This document shows positions 1 to 9,498 of a DNA stretch of 64,000 nt, one piece after another. The notes under the pieces were generated by a model that saw only the letters and a program-made list of their open reading frames with translations, did not search any database and was not told the origin of the DNA. A program made the position numbers and the translations under genes. The stretch is taken from contig NZ_JAKIKX010000007.1 of assembly GCF_023283925.1 (NCBI RefSeq), positions 1 through 64,000 of the forward strand, read 5' to 3'. Source of the DNA: Shewanella marisflavi (lineage in GTDB: Bacteria; Pseudomonadota; Gammaproteobacteria; Enterobacterales; Shewanellaceae). The first letter of the stretch is position 1, and each line of letters starts with the position of its first letter.

Positions 1-1500
1 CAGGGTGTAGCTCCACTCACCGGTGTTGGCGTCGATGCTGAAGGTACCGTAGTTGTTGACCTGCGGTGCAAAACTCCAGGTCCAGCTGGCGCCGTTATCG
101 ACATCACTGGCGGTTAAGGTGCCGCCGGTGACCAGGTTACCCAGCTCGGGATCGTTCCCCCCATCCATGACGCCGGCTTCTAATACGCTACCGGTCGCAT
201 CTTCAATGCTGGAGGTGATGAGCGGAATATCGTTGGTGCCGGTAATGGTAATGGTTAGCGGGATGAGTACAGAATCGCCGTCGCTATCTGTAAGTAGGTA
301 ATTAAAGGTTTCGATAACCTGCTCACCCAGTGCTAGAGACTGGACTGTGTTTGACTCATTATTTAATTGATAGGTGTAACTACCATCGGCAAATACGGTT
401 AATAGGCCAAATTGGCCTTGAATACTGTTGCTATCGGCAAGACTTATGGAGGTGCCTTGGTTATTTGTCACAGCTGTGATCTGGGCAGAGTCAGCGCCCA
501 GTGTGTCGTTGATAAGCAAATCGCCGGTTGCAGTGGGTGCTGTATCTTCTGTCACGTTATTCGTGTCGGCGAGTCCAGTTGGCTGATCATCGATGATATT
601 AACCGTGATAGTACCGTTAGCCGCAGCGCCTTGGTTGTCGACCAGTTCGATATTAAAGAGGAGTTGAATTTGGTCAGTACTAGTGTGATCGGCTGCGGAA
701 TTAAAGTTGTAATCGTAAATGAATTGGCCTGATGCGCTATCAAAGCCTGTAATGGTCAGAACACCATTTGGTGTATTGATGACGATAGGGCCAACAAACT
801 CACCACCACTGATAATATTGATGCCGTTAATGGTTAAACTGCTAATGCCTGCATCTGCTGCCGTTTGAATGCTGTTGGCAATAGTGGTTAATAGAGCTGA
901 GGGGGAGCTACCCTGTGCTAAGTTGGCTTCAAAGAGTGAGAAGGTCGCTGACGAGACTGTTGGGGCGCTTGCTTGAATTTCGGGAATGATGACTTCTTCA
1001 ACACTTGTATCAGGCGTAAGTGGGATACCGGTAGTGTCCCATCCTGCACCTGCAAGGGTTTCGTCACCGGTTCGTCCTAGTGTCACGAAATCTGAGCCGC
1101 CTTCATTACCAGCGGTTCCTGCTCCAGCAGCGGTTTCGGGTAGGCCTAGGGTCGGGTCTTCACCTGCTAGAATCTGTGCCTGTAATGCGGCTATTTCATC
1201 GTCTAACGCTACCGGCGTATCCGTTAGTTGCTCAATAGCTGTATCTTGCCCTTGGTTTGCACTATTGCTTACCGTTTCACCGTGATTAAGCATGTCTTGC
1301 ATCAAGTTGGCTTGGGTCGTTGATGAGCCATCTTCATATTCAAGATTAAACTTAACATTGGGTGAAAAAATGAGTTGCTCACCTGCCTGAATCAGGTCGC
1401 CTATTTTCACCTCTCTGATATTTCCTTGTTCATCTTTAACCTTGAGTTCGCCTACAAGGTTAACAACTACTGCATCCTGTGTTGTGATTGAAGCACCCAT
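1..1500 (-). CDS. bpfA: Giant BpfA/LapA-like surface adhesin, N-terminal part (continues beyond window)
   Basis: The frame is open for 500 codons from an ATG at 1500 to position 1 with no stop, so only the N-terminus is present. Residues 1 to about 130 look like the retention module that anchors LapA-type adhesins in the outer membrane: a small beta-rich domain, then a linker with QILAGEDPT near residue 110 and a TAAG motif at residues 123-126. TAAG is the kind of di-alanine site cut by LapG-type periplasmic proteases. From about residue 300 there are VCBS/cadherin-like repeats (DLLINDTLG, ITGTND, TGEWSYTL), the typical extender region. Family members are thousands of residues long and are exported by a dedicated type I system, expected to the left of this window. 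Lying downstream of hemCDXY on the same strand matches my memory of bpfA in Shewanella oneidensis. Family is sure; the gene name is inferred from context. Confidence 0.85.
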   Translation of the reverse strand, partial: MGASITTQDAVVVNLVGELKVKDEQGNIREVKIGDLIQAGEQLIFSPNVKFNLEYEDGSSTTQANLMQDMLNHGETVSNSANQGQDTAIEQLTDTPVALDDEIAALQAQILAGEDPTLGLPETAAGAGTAGNEGGSDFVTLGRTGDETLAGAGWDTTGIPLTPDTSVEEVIIPEIQASAPTVSSATFSLFEANLAQGSSPSALLTTIANSIQTAADAGISSLTINGINIISGGEFVGPIVINTPNGVLTITGFDSASGQFIYDYNFNSAADHTSTDQIQLLFNIELVDNQGAAANGTITVNIIDDQPTGLADTNNVTEDTAPTATGDLLINDTLGADSAQITAVTNNQGTSISLADSNSIQGQFGLLTVFADGSYTYQLNNESNTVQSLALGEQVIETFNYLLTDSDGDSVLIPLTITITGTNDIPLITSSIEDATGSVLEAGVMDGGNDPELGNLVTGGTLTASDVDNGASWTWSFAPQVNNYGTFSIDANTGEWSYTL

Positions 1501-1732
1501 AATCATATCTCGCTCTACAAAGAGAAAAATCAAGAGCAAAAGAATTCTGTTTTGCGCTTGCTATTGGTATATCCACGTGATTTGTCTCTTTAAGTGTGGT
1601 TGGCATTGAATAGCTGTCAAATAGCGACAATTGAGCGAAAAATAGGGGGAAATAGTGTGTTTTTGTAATAATACAACTAATTAATTGTTTTAAAGCAGGT
1701 TATATGTCAGGAAGGTAGTTTAGAATTTTCTG

Positions 1733-1763
1733 ATAAATAAAAAACCACCAGTAGTGGTGGTTC
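1733..1763 (-). terminator. Terminator of the hemCDXY operon
   Basis: Perfect 8-bp stem (AACCACCA at 1743-1750 and TGGTGGTT at 1755-1762) with a 4-nt loop. On the minus strand it is followed by a T-rich run. It lies about 30 nt past the hemY stop, separating the heme operon from the adhesin gene. Confidence 0.8.
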
Positions 1764-1790
1764 CTTATTTAAAAACAGTATAAAAAAGCG

Positions 1791-2957
1791 TCAAAAAATT
1801 GCCGCTTTACGGTAGTTTTGCAGTGCTTGGTTCTGTTCGCCCAGGTGTTCATAGGCTTCAGCGAGTGCCAACCAGCGCTGTTTACTAGGGGATTGTTGGC
1901 AAACTTTGAGCCACCATTTTTGGGATTCTCTGAACTCTTTGCTTTGATCATATAGCGAAGCAATACAAGCTTGGTAGTCGACCTCTTCACCAAGTTTCTT
2001 TTCAAGTTCAAAAAGTTGTTTTCTGGCATCTAAGTCGGCTGGCGTGAGTATTTGTGGTAGCGCTTCGAAGATGACTTGGGTTGGATGATGCTTAACTTGC
2101 TTCAACATTAACTTTATCGCTTCATCACGGCGATCAAATTTAGCCAGCCCCAAAGCGTATTGTGCGATAAACTCGGGTTGCTTACGTTCTGAGCGGCTAA
2201 GCCAATGCCAGGCTTTTTCGAGCGCTTGTTCATTCTGACTCACCGCTTGCTTAAGTAGTGCTAAATTGACTTCGGCGTTCAATTGTTGCTGTTCCGATTC
2301 GTCTATAATGCCGCGTTTCTTCACTATGGGGAGTAGTAATTTGAGGGCTGCCCAATCTTCTTGAGCGTGATAGAGATCAAGAGCCAGGCCTAGTACAGGA
2401 GGCTTGCTCTTGCTGGTCGGATTTAGCTCGTCGAGTAGGCTTCTTGCCTGTGTCAGCTCTCCCTGTTGCAGCAGATAACGCACTCGTGTGGTCAATACAG
2501 CCTTGTATGCTGCAGGATCTTTAGCTGCCTCATTGAGATAATGGTCGCGGGCATTGTGATCATTTCTATGTTGGGCAGCGCGGGCCGCGGCTAACAGGTT
2601 GAGCGCTGGGATCTCACCTTTGTCAGCGCCTTTAGCCATCGCTTTTTCAGCGGTAGACCAATCCTCTTCAGCCAAGGCCAATGCACCAGTTAAGGTATGT
2701 TTGCGTGCGGCTTTACGGCGCCATTTTTCTGGTAAGAGACGACTATTTAAGATCAAGTTAAATAGCCAGACGACCAGCATTTCCAGTAGTACCAGTGCCA
2801 CGTAAAACATAACGGCGGCAAACAGTGCAAAGACTAAGCTGGTTTCCAACTCATAGTCACCAATCGCGATATAGATGTAGCCTTTAAGCCAAGAGAGATA
2901 AGGGCTGGCAATCAAGCCTATGATAACAATCGTCAGGTAGATCAAGGCTCTTATCAT
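1791..2957 (-). CDS. hemY: Heme biosynthesis-associated TPR membrane protein HemY
   Basis: 388 residues, close to the enterobacterial HemY length of about 398. Two hydrophobic segments (about residues 3-20 and 40-65) form the HemY N-terminal domain. The rest is helical TPR repeats, ending with a clear TPR-like unit (LALAEAYEHLGEQNQALQNY). HemY sits in the inner membrane. It is encoded with tetrapyrrole genes and is thought to organise late heme or porphyrin steps, but its biochemical role is not settled. It is not the Bacillus oxidase of the same name. The start codon overlaps the end of hemX by 4 nt, so the two are translationally coupled. Confidence 0.93.
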   Translation of the reverse strand: MIRALIYLTIVIIGLIASPYLSWLKGYIYIAIGDYELETSLVFALFAAVMFYVALVLLEMLVVWLFNLILNSRLLPEKWRRKAARKHTLTGALALAEEDWSTAEKAMAKGADKGEIPALNLLAAARAAQHRNDHNARDHYLNEAAKDPAAYKAVLTTRVRYLLQQGELTQARSLLDELNPTSKSKPPVLGLALDLYHAQEDWAALKLLLPIVKKRGIIDESEQQQLNAEVNLALLKQAVSQNEQALEKAWHWLSRSERKQPEFIAQYALGLAKFDRRDEAIKLMLKQVKHHPTQVIFEALPQILTPADLDARKQLFELEKKLGEEVDYQACIASLYDQSKEFRESQKWWLKVCQQSPSKQRWLALAEAYEHLGEQNQALQNYRKAAIF

Positions 2958-4099
2958 AATGAGGTCTCCTGATCTGTGGTTAGGTGACCATGGGTGACCA
3001 GTTGTTGCAATAGCGGTGTTGCGGCGAATTGCTCAATGTCTGGTGACTGAATTTCCAGAGTCGCTAAGGCATCAAGCGCCGCTAGCGTCTGCTCTGTTTT
3101 GTTGTCAGCCAGATCGAAATATTGAAAGATCCATTTTCTGGCCATGGTCACTGACTGGCGATAATTAACCTGGTCCTGACGAAACAGGGCTAACTGGGCT
3201 TGTAAAAGCTTATTACGAATATTTTCAACTAAGTACCACTGTTGATCTGGCGCTAGCAGTGGCGCAGGATCTGTGGTGCGCTTGCGTATGATGACAAACT
3301 CTTCGATTAATGCCTGCCAAGACTTTGCTAAGTTGCTTTGCCAGTCGTCGAGAGACTCGGTTACTTGCAGCGAGTCATCTTTGGCATTGAGCTTAGATTC
3401 GCTACGGTTGACCTTTAGGTTAGGCAGGCGCTCTATGATGGTGTCCAGGCTAAGGACTGTGCCGGCAACATCCGTGCTCTTGATGGCGGCAACGCTGTTC
3501 ATATCACGTGCTAACGCCTTACGAATTGGCGTTAGCGAAGGATCTTTCATGGTTTCGATACGGTCATCGGCGGCTTCCAACAGGCTTAAGGCTGTCTGTG
3601 GATCCTTTTCTAGCCAAAGCTTATTGCCGGCCATTCTGACCAAGTATTTCGCTTCTTCAGCCATCCAATGATTCGGATTACGCTGAGCCAGTTTGTTGAC
3701 CTGTTCTTGTACCAGTCCTTGTTTATCCCGCAACTGAGCTAATTTTTGATCAAATTGGTTTTCTACCGCGCGTTGCTGCTGCTCCAGATGAGTGATGCGC
3801 GAGAGGGGATCGTCCAGCCCTTGCTGCAGCTGCTTGGTTAATGTTGCTGTTTTTTCTTTCTGAACCGTCAGTTCCTGGTACAGGTAGAAGCCGCCAGTTG
3901 CCGTGGCAAACAGAAGTAATAAGATAAATACTAGGTTAAATAGAAATCCCCAGGAGACGCCGCTGTTTCGGGATTCAAAACGAGATGGCTCTTTGGGGTC
4001 AGTCGATGTGGCCTGTGGTGTGTCGTCAAAGGTCGCATCGATAGATTCATCGACATCTGTTGTAGCGACCGCTTTACTCTCTTGGGTATTTTTGTCCAT
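2954..4099 (-). CDS. hemX: HemX membrane protein of the heme operon
   Basis: 381 residues: an acidic disordered N-terminus (1-45), one transmembrane helix (about 50-74), a coiled coil (about 78-135), then the conserved HemX domain with NPNHWMAEEAKYLVRMA. Older annotations call it uroporphyrinogen-III C-methyltransferase, but there is no SAM-methyltransferase fold here. The role is probably a scaffold or regulator of tetrapyrrole synthesis in the inner membrane. It lies 54 nt after hemD and overlaps hemY by 4 nt. Confidence 0.92.
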   Translation of the reverse strand: MDKNTQESKAVATTDVDESIDATFDDTPQATSTDPKEPSRFESRNSGVSWGFLFNLVFILLLLFATATGGFYLYQELTVQKEKTATLTKQLQQGLDDPLSRITHLEQQQRAVENQFDQKLAQLRDKQGLVQEQVNKLAQRNPNHWMAEEAKYLVRMAGNKLWLEKDPQTALSLLEAADDRIETMKDPSLTPIRKALARDMNSVAAIKSTDVAGTVLSLDTIIERLPNLKVNRSESKLNAKDDSLQVTESLDDWQSNLAKSWQALIEEFVIIRKRTTDPAPLLAPDQQWYLVENIRNKLLQAQLALFRQDQVNYRQSVTMARKWIFQYFDLADNKTEQTLAALDALATLEIQSPDIEQFAATPLLQQLVTHGHLTTDQETSL

Positions 4100-4153
4100 T
4101 CGGCAGATCCTTGAAGACGAGGGGCGACATCGGCGAGCAGAAAGTAAGAAGGT

Positions 4154-4885
4154 CTATTCCCGTAAACCTAAGGCTATGAGCACTGCGTCGCGGTTTGCTG
4201 CTTTTGCATTGGTGACATGTGTAAAACCAGCCTCAATGGCTTGGTCATAGACACGTGCGCTGGGCACTATAATATGACAAGCGTGCAGCCAAGCAAATAG
4301 TTCTTTAGGTACAAGTGTAATTAGGTTCGCTAGAATTTCACCACTGGTGATGACAATGGTATCAATTGCTTGGTGTTGCCATTCATAGGCAGTCGTGACA
4401 CTTAGCTCAGGACAGGTACGTCGATAAACTTCCCAGTAGGTCACTTGGGCACCGCGTTGGGTCAAGGCGCTGGCCAGTGCTTCTCTGCCACCGACGCCCC
4501 TGACGATGGTGATACGCTTCCCAGTCAGGTTTTGTAGCGAGGGGAGAGTCAGTAGGCCTTCGGTTTGCTGACAAGACTCGGGAGCTTCCGTGGCCTGAAT
4601 ACCTTTGGCTTGTAGGACGCTAAAGGTTGCCTGACCGACAGCAAAGTATTGCTTATCTTGTGGCCATATTGAATCGAGGGCGATATCGGCATATTCAACG
4701 GCATTGGTGCTGATAAATATAATGATATCAGATTGATTAAATTCGGTTTTCTTTTGCTTGTGGTCGACGTTATCGTTGGCGACCACTTGCAAAAGTGGCG
4801 TAACGGCAAAAGGCACTTCGAGTGAAGAGAGTGCCTCGACCATAGACTGATTGCGTCCTTCTGGACGCGTCAGCAGAACCTTCAT
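4154..4885 (-). CDS. hemD: Uroporphyrinogen-III synthase
   Basis: 243 residues, normal for HemD. It cyclises hydroxymethylbilane with inversion of ring D to give uroporphyrinogen III, the branch point to heme, siroheme and cobalamin. Recognisable features are the start MKVLLTRPEGRNQ, the FISTNAVEYA segment near residue 57, and the ITSGEIL segment in the second domain. HemD is poorly conserved in sequence, so the position 3 nt after hemC and before hemX supports the call strongly. Confidence 0.95.
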   Translation of the reverse strand: MKVLLTRPEGRNQSMVEALSSLEVPFAVTPLLQVVANDNVDHKQKKTEFNQSDIIIFISTNAVEYADIALDSIWPQDKQYFAVGQATFSVLQAKGIQATEAPESCQQTEGLLTLPSLQNLTGKRITIVRGVGGREALASALTQRGAQVTYWEVYRRTCPELSVTTAYEWQHQAIDTIVITSGEILANLITLVPKELFAWLHACHIIVPSARVYDQAIEAGFTHVTNAKAANRDAVLIALGLRE

Positions 4886-4888
4886 TGC

Positions 4889-5818
4889 TTACTTAGCGTA
4901 AACAGCATCTAATATGGCTTTGGCGCCTTTAGATAGCAGCTCGTCGGCCAATGCAATACCTAACTGCTCTGCTTCCAGCTTCGAACCGCTTGTTGTGCCT
5001 TGGATCACTTGGCTACCGTCAGGGTTACCTACCAGACCACGCAGTGTCAGGGTGTCACCTTCGATTTCGGCATAGGCACCAATAGGCACCTGACAGCCGC
5101 CTTCAAGACGTGTGTTCATGGCACGTTCGGCGATGACGCGATGACGAGTTTCGGTGTGCTCTAATGGCGCCAGTAGCGCTTTTACTCGCTCATCGTCGGT
5201 GCGACATTCGATACCTACAGCGCCTTGACCGTTAGCAGGTAAGGATTGCTCTGCCTCGATAAAGCTAGCGATACGCTCTTCAAGCTTTAGACGCTTTAGC
5301 CCCGCGGCAGCGAGAATGATGGCGTCATAATTTCCAGCATCTAGTTTTGCTAAACGAGTCCCCACGTTGCCACGTAGATCGCGGATCTCAAGGTCTGGAC
5401 GAGCCGCGCGGATTTGACACTGACGTCTAAGGCTAGAGGTACCCACTACCGCGCCGTGAGGAAGCTCTTCTATGCTCTTGTATGTGTTAGACACAAAGGC
5501 ATCGCGTGGATCTTCGCGTTCACAGATCACCTGCAGACCAAGCCCCTCGGGGAAGTCTACCGGTACATCTTTCATCGAGTGCACGGCGATATCAGCCTTG
5601 CCTTCAAGCATGGCGACTTCTAATTCTTTAACGAACAAGCCTTTACCACCCACTTTAGCCAGTGGTGTGTCAAGGATAACATCGCCTTTAGTGCTCATTG
5701 GCAAGAGTTCGACGACTAATCCCTCATGGGCTTTTTCTAGCTCGGCTTTTACAAATTCAGCTTGCCACATTGCCAGTGGACTTTTACGTGTAGCGATACG
5801 AATGACGTTTTGAGACAT
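4889..5818 (-). CDS. hemC: Porphobilinogen deaminase (hydroxymethylbilane synthase)
   Basis: Condenses four porphobilinogens into hydroxymethylbilane. From the ATG at 5818 it is 309 residues, near the E. coli length. An in-frame ATG at 5842 would add eight residues that do not look conserved. From the 5818 start the dipyrromethane-cofactor cysteine in [11 protein letters not shown] is residue 242, the same number as in E. coli. Other signatures are [11 protein letters not shown] (57-67), HSMKDVP (80-86) and GTSSLRRQ (126-133). It is the first gene of hemCDXY and diverges from cyaA, an arrangement shared with enterobacteria. Confidence 0.97.
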   Translation of the reverse strand: MSQNVIRIATRKSPLAMWQAEFVKAELEKAHEGLVVELLPMSTKGDVILDTPLAKVGGKGLFVKELEVAMLEGKADIAVHSMKDVPVDFPEGLGLQVICEREDPRDAFVSNTYKSIEELPHGAVVGTSSLRRQCQIRAARPDLEIRDLRGNVGTRLAKLDAGNYDAIILAAAGLKRLKLEERIASFIEAEQSLPANGQGAVGIECRTDDERVKALLAPLEHTETRHRVIAERAMNTRLEGGCQVPIGAYAEIEGDTLTLRGLVGNPDGSQVIQGTTSGSKLEAEQLGIALADELLSKGAKAILDAVYAK

Positions 5819-5939
5819 GCTCGATATTCCATCAGAGGCCATAGTTGCGCTAATGCTAACATTGCTTATTGCTATATGTAAGAAATGGCTGTCGATTCTT
5901 TGAAGTTCACCCGTTTACAGTGCTAAGCTCTCGATACAA

Positions 5940-5961
5940 AAGTGTGATCTAGTTCTCATAT
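5940..5961 (+). promoter_or_regulatory. CRP-like operator in the hemC-cyaA divergent region
   Basis: The core TGTGATCTAGTTCTCA at 5943-5958 matches 14 of 16 positions of the CRP consensus TGTGATCTAGATCACA. It lies 65 nt upstream of the cyaA start. E. coli cyaA is repressed by CRP-cAMP at a site in the same intergenic region, so negative feedback on cyclic AMP synthesis is the likely role here. An effect on hemC is also possible. Confidence 0.75.
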
Positions 5962-6022
5962 ACTTGCTGTTTTCGTATTAACTGTTAGCATGCAATTAGG
6001 AGAGCAAATTTGACTAGGCTGT

Positions 6023-8449
6023 TTGAAATTGACAGAGCAAGATCATTTTATTGCAACAGCAGAGCGCTTGAATAGGGTACGCTTAGCACGTGCACTAGCC
6101 ATTCTTACGCCCTTGCAGCGTCATTTGATGCAGCTTATTCCTGTACTTTTTCATTATCACCGCAACGACTATCCCGGCTATAACGGCCCCATGACCCCAA
6201 GCGGTATCTTCGAGTACTTCCCCAGTAATGAGGCGTTAGAAGCCTGCCGCACCTTAGAACTGAATGAGCCACAGGTTTATCATCAACAGCAGAGTGCCAT
6301 CTATGGGGTGTATACCATGGGCAGTACTGCCAGCTTTGGTCAAAACCCCAAGAGTGATATCGATGTGTGGTTGGTATATGACCCCACACTCTCAGAAGAT
6401 GAAATTGCCTCTTTGCAACAAAAGTCCCTGATATTGAGCGACTGGTTTGCACAGCATGCGCTCGAAGTGAACATTTATCTTGTTCATCCTAAACAGTTTC
6501 TTTCAAATACCGATGCGTCAGTGCCCAATATTGCGGCATTGGGATGTGAAAATAGTGGCAGCGTGCAGCACTGGTTATTGTTGGAAGAATTTTATCGCAG
6601 TCAAATTTGTTTGGCAGGTAAGCGGGTGGCATGGTGGCCAGGGGCCGAAGCCATTGAAAGCCATCTGTTTCTGGGGGATGTTAGAAATCTGCCTGCGAGT
6701 GAGTATTTTGGTGCATCGCTGTGGCAGTTATACAAGGGGTTAGACAAACCCCACAAGGCACTGCTTAAAGTAATGCTGCTTGAAGCTTATGCCAGTGACT
6801 ATCCCAACAGTGAACTGGTGGCTACTCAAGTGTGGAAGCGCACTCTGGCAGGAGATTTTTCGGCCTTTAACGATGCCTATTTCCTTTTATATCAATCTAT
6901 TGAACGCTATCTTGAACACAAGAATGATAAACGACGACTCGAGATTGTGCGGCGCTGCTTCTATTTGAAATGCGGTATCAGGCTGACGGTGGCCGAGCAC
7001 CCGAAAGATTGGCGTTATTATAAGCTACAGTCTTTAGTGACCCGTTGGGGATGGTCAGATAATCTACTTGGTACACTCGATCAATGTGATAGTTGGCATT
7101 GCGGTCAGTTGCAGTGGTTCAATGAGCAGCTCAATGAGTTGATGCTCGGCAGTTATCAGACGCTGTTGCAATTTGCTTCAGCTAATCAATTAAGCGACAG
7201 CCTGAAAATTTCTGAGTTGGGCCTGCTCACGCGCAAGCTTCATACCTATTTTAGTGATGACGACAAGCAGATCATTAGTCTCAATCGTCTCTGGACTCGC
7301 TCAGTGGCTGAGGAACACCTTACGGTGATCTATAGCCACAAGACCCAGGAATATTATCTATATCGCTGCACGCCCGAGTCGAAAAATTTCATGGGCAATC
7401 GTGCCGTATTTCATTCTCACAGCAAGGCCAAGCTGCTGATCTGGGCCAGCCTGAATGGAGTATCGACCGCCCAAACACAATGGTATGGCTTTGGTAAAAG
7501 TAAGGGGTATGACAAGGCGTTGACCAAGGCGGCTAGGCGATTGCCCAGCATCATGGCCGATGGTGGTTGGCGGGCCTCTAAGTTGGACCTTTGTCAGCCC
7601 TGGCATTTTCGTCAGTTGCTGTTTTTAATCAATTTCAATCGTGACGAAACCGCTCAATGGCGTGGCCAAGAGATCATATTCGATTATATGAATGCCAATA
7701 TTTTCTCTCAGGGACGTCAGCATAGGAATATGGTGCAATCGCTGGATGTGATCTGCCAAAATAGTTGGGGTGAATGGCACTGCCATCATTTCGAAGGTAA
7801 CGAAGCCATGTTGGATGCTCTGGTGTACATTACGCCCGGTATGCAGCGGGCACCGCAGGCGGTTAAAGTGGATGTAGTGAGCTGTTCGAGCCGCCTGAAA
7901 ACTCAGATAGAGCGTAGCGTCGGCCAGTTAGTGCAAAGGGCTAATCGTCTCTGTACCAAGGCCAAGAGTTCGTCGACTATGGTGCATCCATTGCAGGTAG
8001 GGGGCGTTAAATATGGATTGTTTTTCAATTCTAAGGGCATGTTGTATCAGGATTTGAGTGAATCCACAGCCTTTTATCAACATCTGTCCAAGCAGCGCAT
8101 GCTTGAACTGCCTAGGCCTAACCTGGGTAATGAGCCATTTAGTAAGATCCCCGAGGTGATTCAAGATTTTGCCGCTGTGGGCGCGATTCAATATTTCCTG
8201 CGTCAGGGCAAGGAGGGGATAGATGTGTTTGTGCTGGATGAGCACAATGAGTTAAATCATTATGTTCAGCCGGGCAATAACCTTGAGGAGTTGGTGAGTC
8301 AGGTGAGTCATCACCATGCCTTTGCCGATTCCTACCTGGATAACGAAAGGTTTAACTTACCGCAGTTTTTCCGTTTAGTGCGTATCGATGGCCGACTGGA
8401 GGCGTTACCCTTTGGGGTTAACGCCGATGAGGCAGCCATCGAGTTTTAA
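6023..8449 (+). CDS. cyaA: Class I adenylate cyclase
   Basis: Makes cyclic AMP from ATP in the cytoplasm, the signal for CRP. 808 residues, against 848 in E. coli. The nucleotidyltransferase-fold catalytic core has GS at residues 100-101 and the metal-binding aspartates in SDIDVW (D112, D114). The C-terminal half carries the regulatory domain and ends with the conserved LPQFFRLVRIDGR. The start is a TTG (6023-6025), as in E. coli cyaA where it limits expression. Only a weak AGG lies at normal spacing; a better AGGAGAG at 5998-6004 is too far away. In Shewanella, CRP governs anaerobic respiration, so this gene bears on the fumarate reductase operon in this window. Confidence 0.97.
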   Translation: MKLTEQDHFIATAERLNRVRLARALAILTPLQRHLMQLIPVLFHYHRNDYPGYNGPMTPSGIFEYFPSNEALEACRTLELNEPQVYHQQQSAIYGVYTMGSTASFGQNPKSDIDVWLVYDPTLSEDEIASLQQKSLILSDWFAQHALEVNIYLVHPKQFLSNTDASVPNIAALGCENSGSVQHWLLLEEFYRSQICLAGKRVAWWPGAEAIESHLFLGDVRNLPASEYFGASLWQLYKGLDKPHKALLKVMLLEAYASDYPNSELVATQVWKRTLAGDFSAFNDAYFLLYQSIERYLEHKNDKRRLEIVRRCFYLKCGIRLTVAEHPKDWRYYKLQSLVTRWGWSDNLLGTLDQCDSWHCGQLQWFNEQLNELMLGSYQTLLQFASANQLSDSLKISELGLLTRKLHTYFSDDDKQIISLNRLWTRSVAEEHLTVIYSHKTQEYYLYRCTPESKNFMGNRAVFHSHSKAKLLIWASLNGVSTAQTQWYGFGKSKGYDKALTKAARRLPSIMADGGWRASKLDLCQPWHFRQLLFLINFNRDETAQWRGQEIIFDYMNANIFSQGRQHRNMVQSLDVICQNSWGEWHCHHFEGNEAMLDALVYITPGMQRAPQAVKVDVVSCSSRLKTQIERSVGQLVQRANRLCTKAKSSSTMVHPLQVGGVKYGLFFNSKGMLYQDLSESTAFYQHLSKQRMLELPRPNLGNEPFSKIPEVIQDFAAVGAIQYFLRQGKEGIDVFVLDEHNELNHYVQPGNNLEELVSQVSHHHAFADSYLDNERFNLPQFFRLVRIDGRLEALPFGVNADEAAIEF

Positions 8450-8455
8450 TCTTGC

Positions 8456-8788
8456 CTAAAGCGCTAGCGTGATGCCGCCTTGACGATGAATCGAGGCGAG
8501 TACGAAAGGCATAAATTCACCAGCGTCGCTGCGCTCATCTAACCACTTTCCATCGACGTAAGAGAAGTGATAACCACCGAACTGAGTCGCTACCCAGATC
8601 TGGTGCAAAGGTTCTTGTTTGTTGATGACGATCTTGGACTTATCTTGAAACTCTAATTGCAGCACGTTACCTGATGCATCGATATCGATGTCGGCATCTT
8701 GCTCATCGATTGCATTTTCTATGGCATCTTCAAGGGCGTTAAACATTTCGTCAGCGAGCTTATGGTACTCGGAATCTGTCATTGCCAT
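8456..8788 (-). CDS. cyaY: Frataxin-like iron-sulfur assembly protein CyaY
   Basis: 110 residues from the ATG at 8788, chosen because AAGGA lies 8 nt upstream; an upstream in-frame ATG at 8830 has no such site. Signatures are an acidic first helix ([18 protein letters not shown], the iron-binding ridge), [17 protein letters not shown], and GGYHF. CyaY binds IscS and tunes Fe-S cluster assembly in the cytoplasm. It is convergent with cyaA, with 6 nt between the stop codons and no terminator between them. Confidence 0.95.
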   Translation of the reverse strand: MAMTDSEYHKLADEMFNALEDAIENAIDEQDADIDIDASGNVLQLEFQDKSKIVINKQEPLHQIWVATQFGGYHFSYVDGKWLDERSDAGEFMPFVLASIHRQGGITLAL

Positions 8789-9328
8789 CTGGGCATCCTT
8801 CAGTGAAGTGAGTTGTTGCAGAGCCCACATAGTAATACCAATTTTGATAAATATCTAACTTTGCCCCGCTATACCTGAGAGTCCCCGCGATGTGTGTGGG
8901 TTAACTTGCCTTGTATGTTAGAGGAAAAAGCCTCACCACTCCTACTGGTTTGTCTCTACTGGGTAATAATGAATAAAAATATTCACATTAGGCGTTTTTC
9001 GCCTTCGTTAGGCTTGACGTTTTAGTCCTAACTCTGCAAACATCAAGCATACTCGTCCCAGCTATGCAAGGGGCTAGCCTGGCTGACCAAAGTGCAGTGT
9101 TTGAAAGCGCTCGCGGAGATTGGTCGTCAGGAGGATACTTATTTCCCGGGGATGGCTGTTCTCGTGAAATGTAGATTTTTATGCGTTTTAGCGGCTTTTT
9201 ATCCTGTTTGGGCTAAAAACCATTATTTTCATCCCTATTGCTTGGGGAGCGCGTACAATCGTCATTACCATTAGTATAGGTAACGGGGCCATTTGCTCCG
9301 TGTGATCTCCTCGATTCTGGAATCTCTG
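8789..9328. other. Gene-free stretch between cyaY and lptM
   Basis: 540 nt with no convincing gene. The only open frame (9092-9274) has no family signature. A TACAAT at 9254-9259 could be the -10 of the lptM-lysA operon, but the matching -35 (ATCCCT) is poor. It must also hold the cyaY promoter. No strong hairpin or repeat seen. Confidence 0.5.
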
Positions 9329-9493
9329 ATGTTTACTAAGATAAAACCGATTTTATTGATGTTGTTGGCAAGTATCGCTTTGGCAGCTTGTGGTCAGAAG
9401 GGGCCTTTGTATAAATCGCCAACGCCACAGGATAACCAGACAGAGCAGGTGAGCCAGCCAGCACAAGATACGCAGCAGAAGTATAAGGACTAA
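9329..9493 (+). CDS. lptM: LptM-like small lipoprotein
   Basis: 54 residues from the ATG at 9329, with TGGAA just upstream; a TTG at 9293 would add 12 residues before the signal peptide. It has a lipoprotein signal peptide ending in LAAC, then GQKGPLY, the conserved core of the YifL/LptM family (GLKGPLY in E. coli), then a short polar tail. E. coli LptM stabilises the LptD-LptE lipopolysaccharide translocon in the outer membrane. The position directly before lysA or dapF is conserved in gammaproteobacteria. Confidence 0.88.
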   Translation: MFTKIKPILLMLLASIALAACGQKGPLYKSPTPQDNQTEQVSQPAQDTQQKYKD

Positions 9494-9498
9494 CCTCA

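Noticed and set aside
1501-1732. TTGACA in the bpfA upstream region as its promoter
   Set aside because: The -35 hexamer is perfect, but no acceptable -10 box follows at 16-18 nt, so I do not call a promoter.
9092-9274. 60-codon frame before lptM
   Set aside because: No recognisable domain or signal sequence and no good ribosome-binding site; it ends in the likely lptM promoter region.
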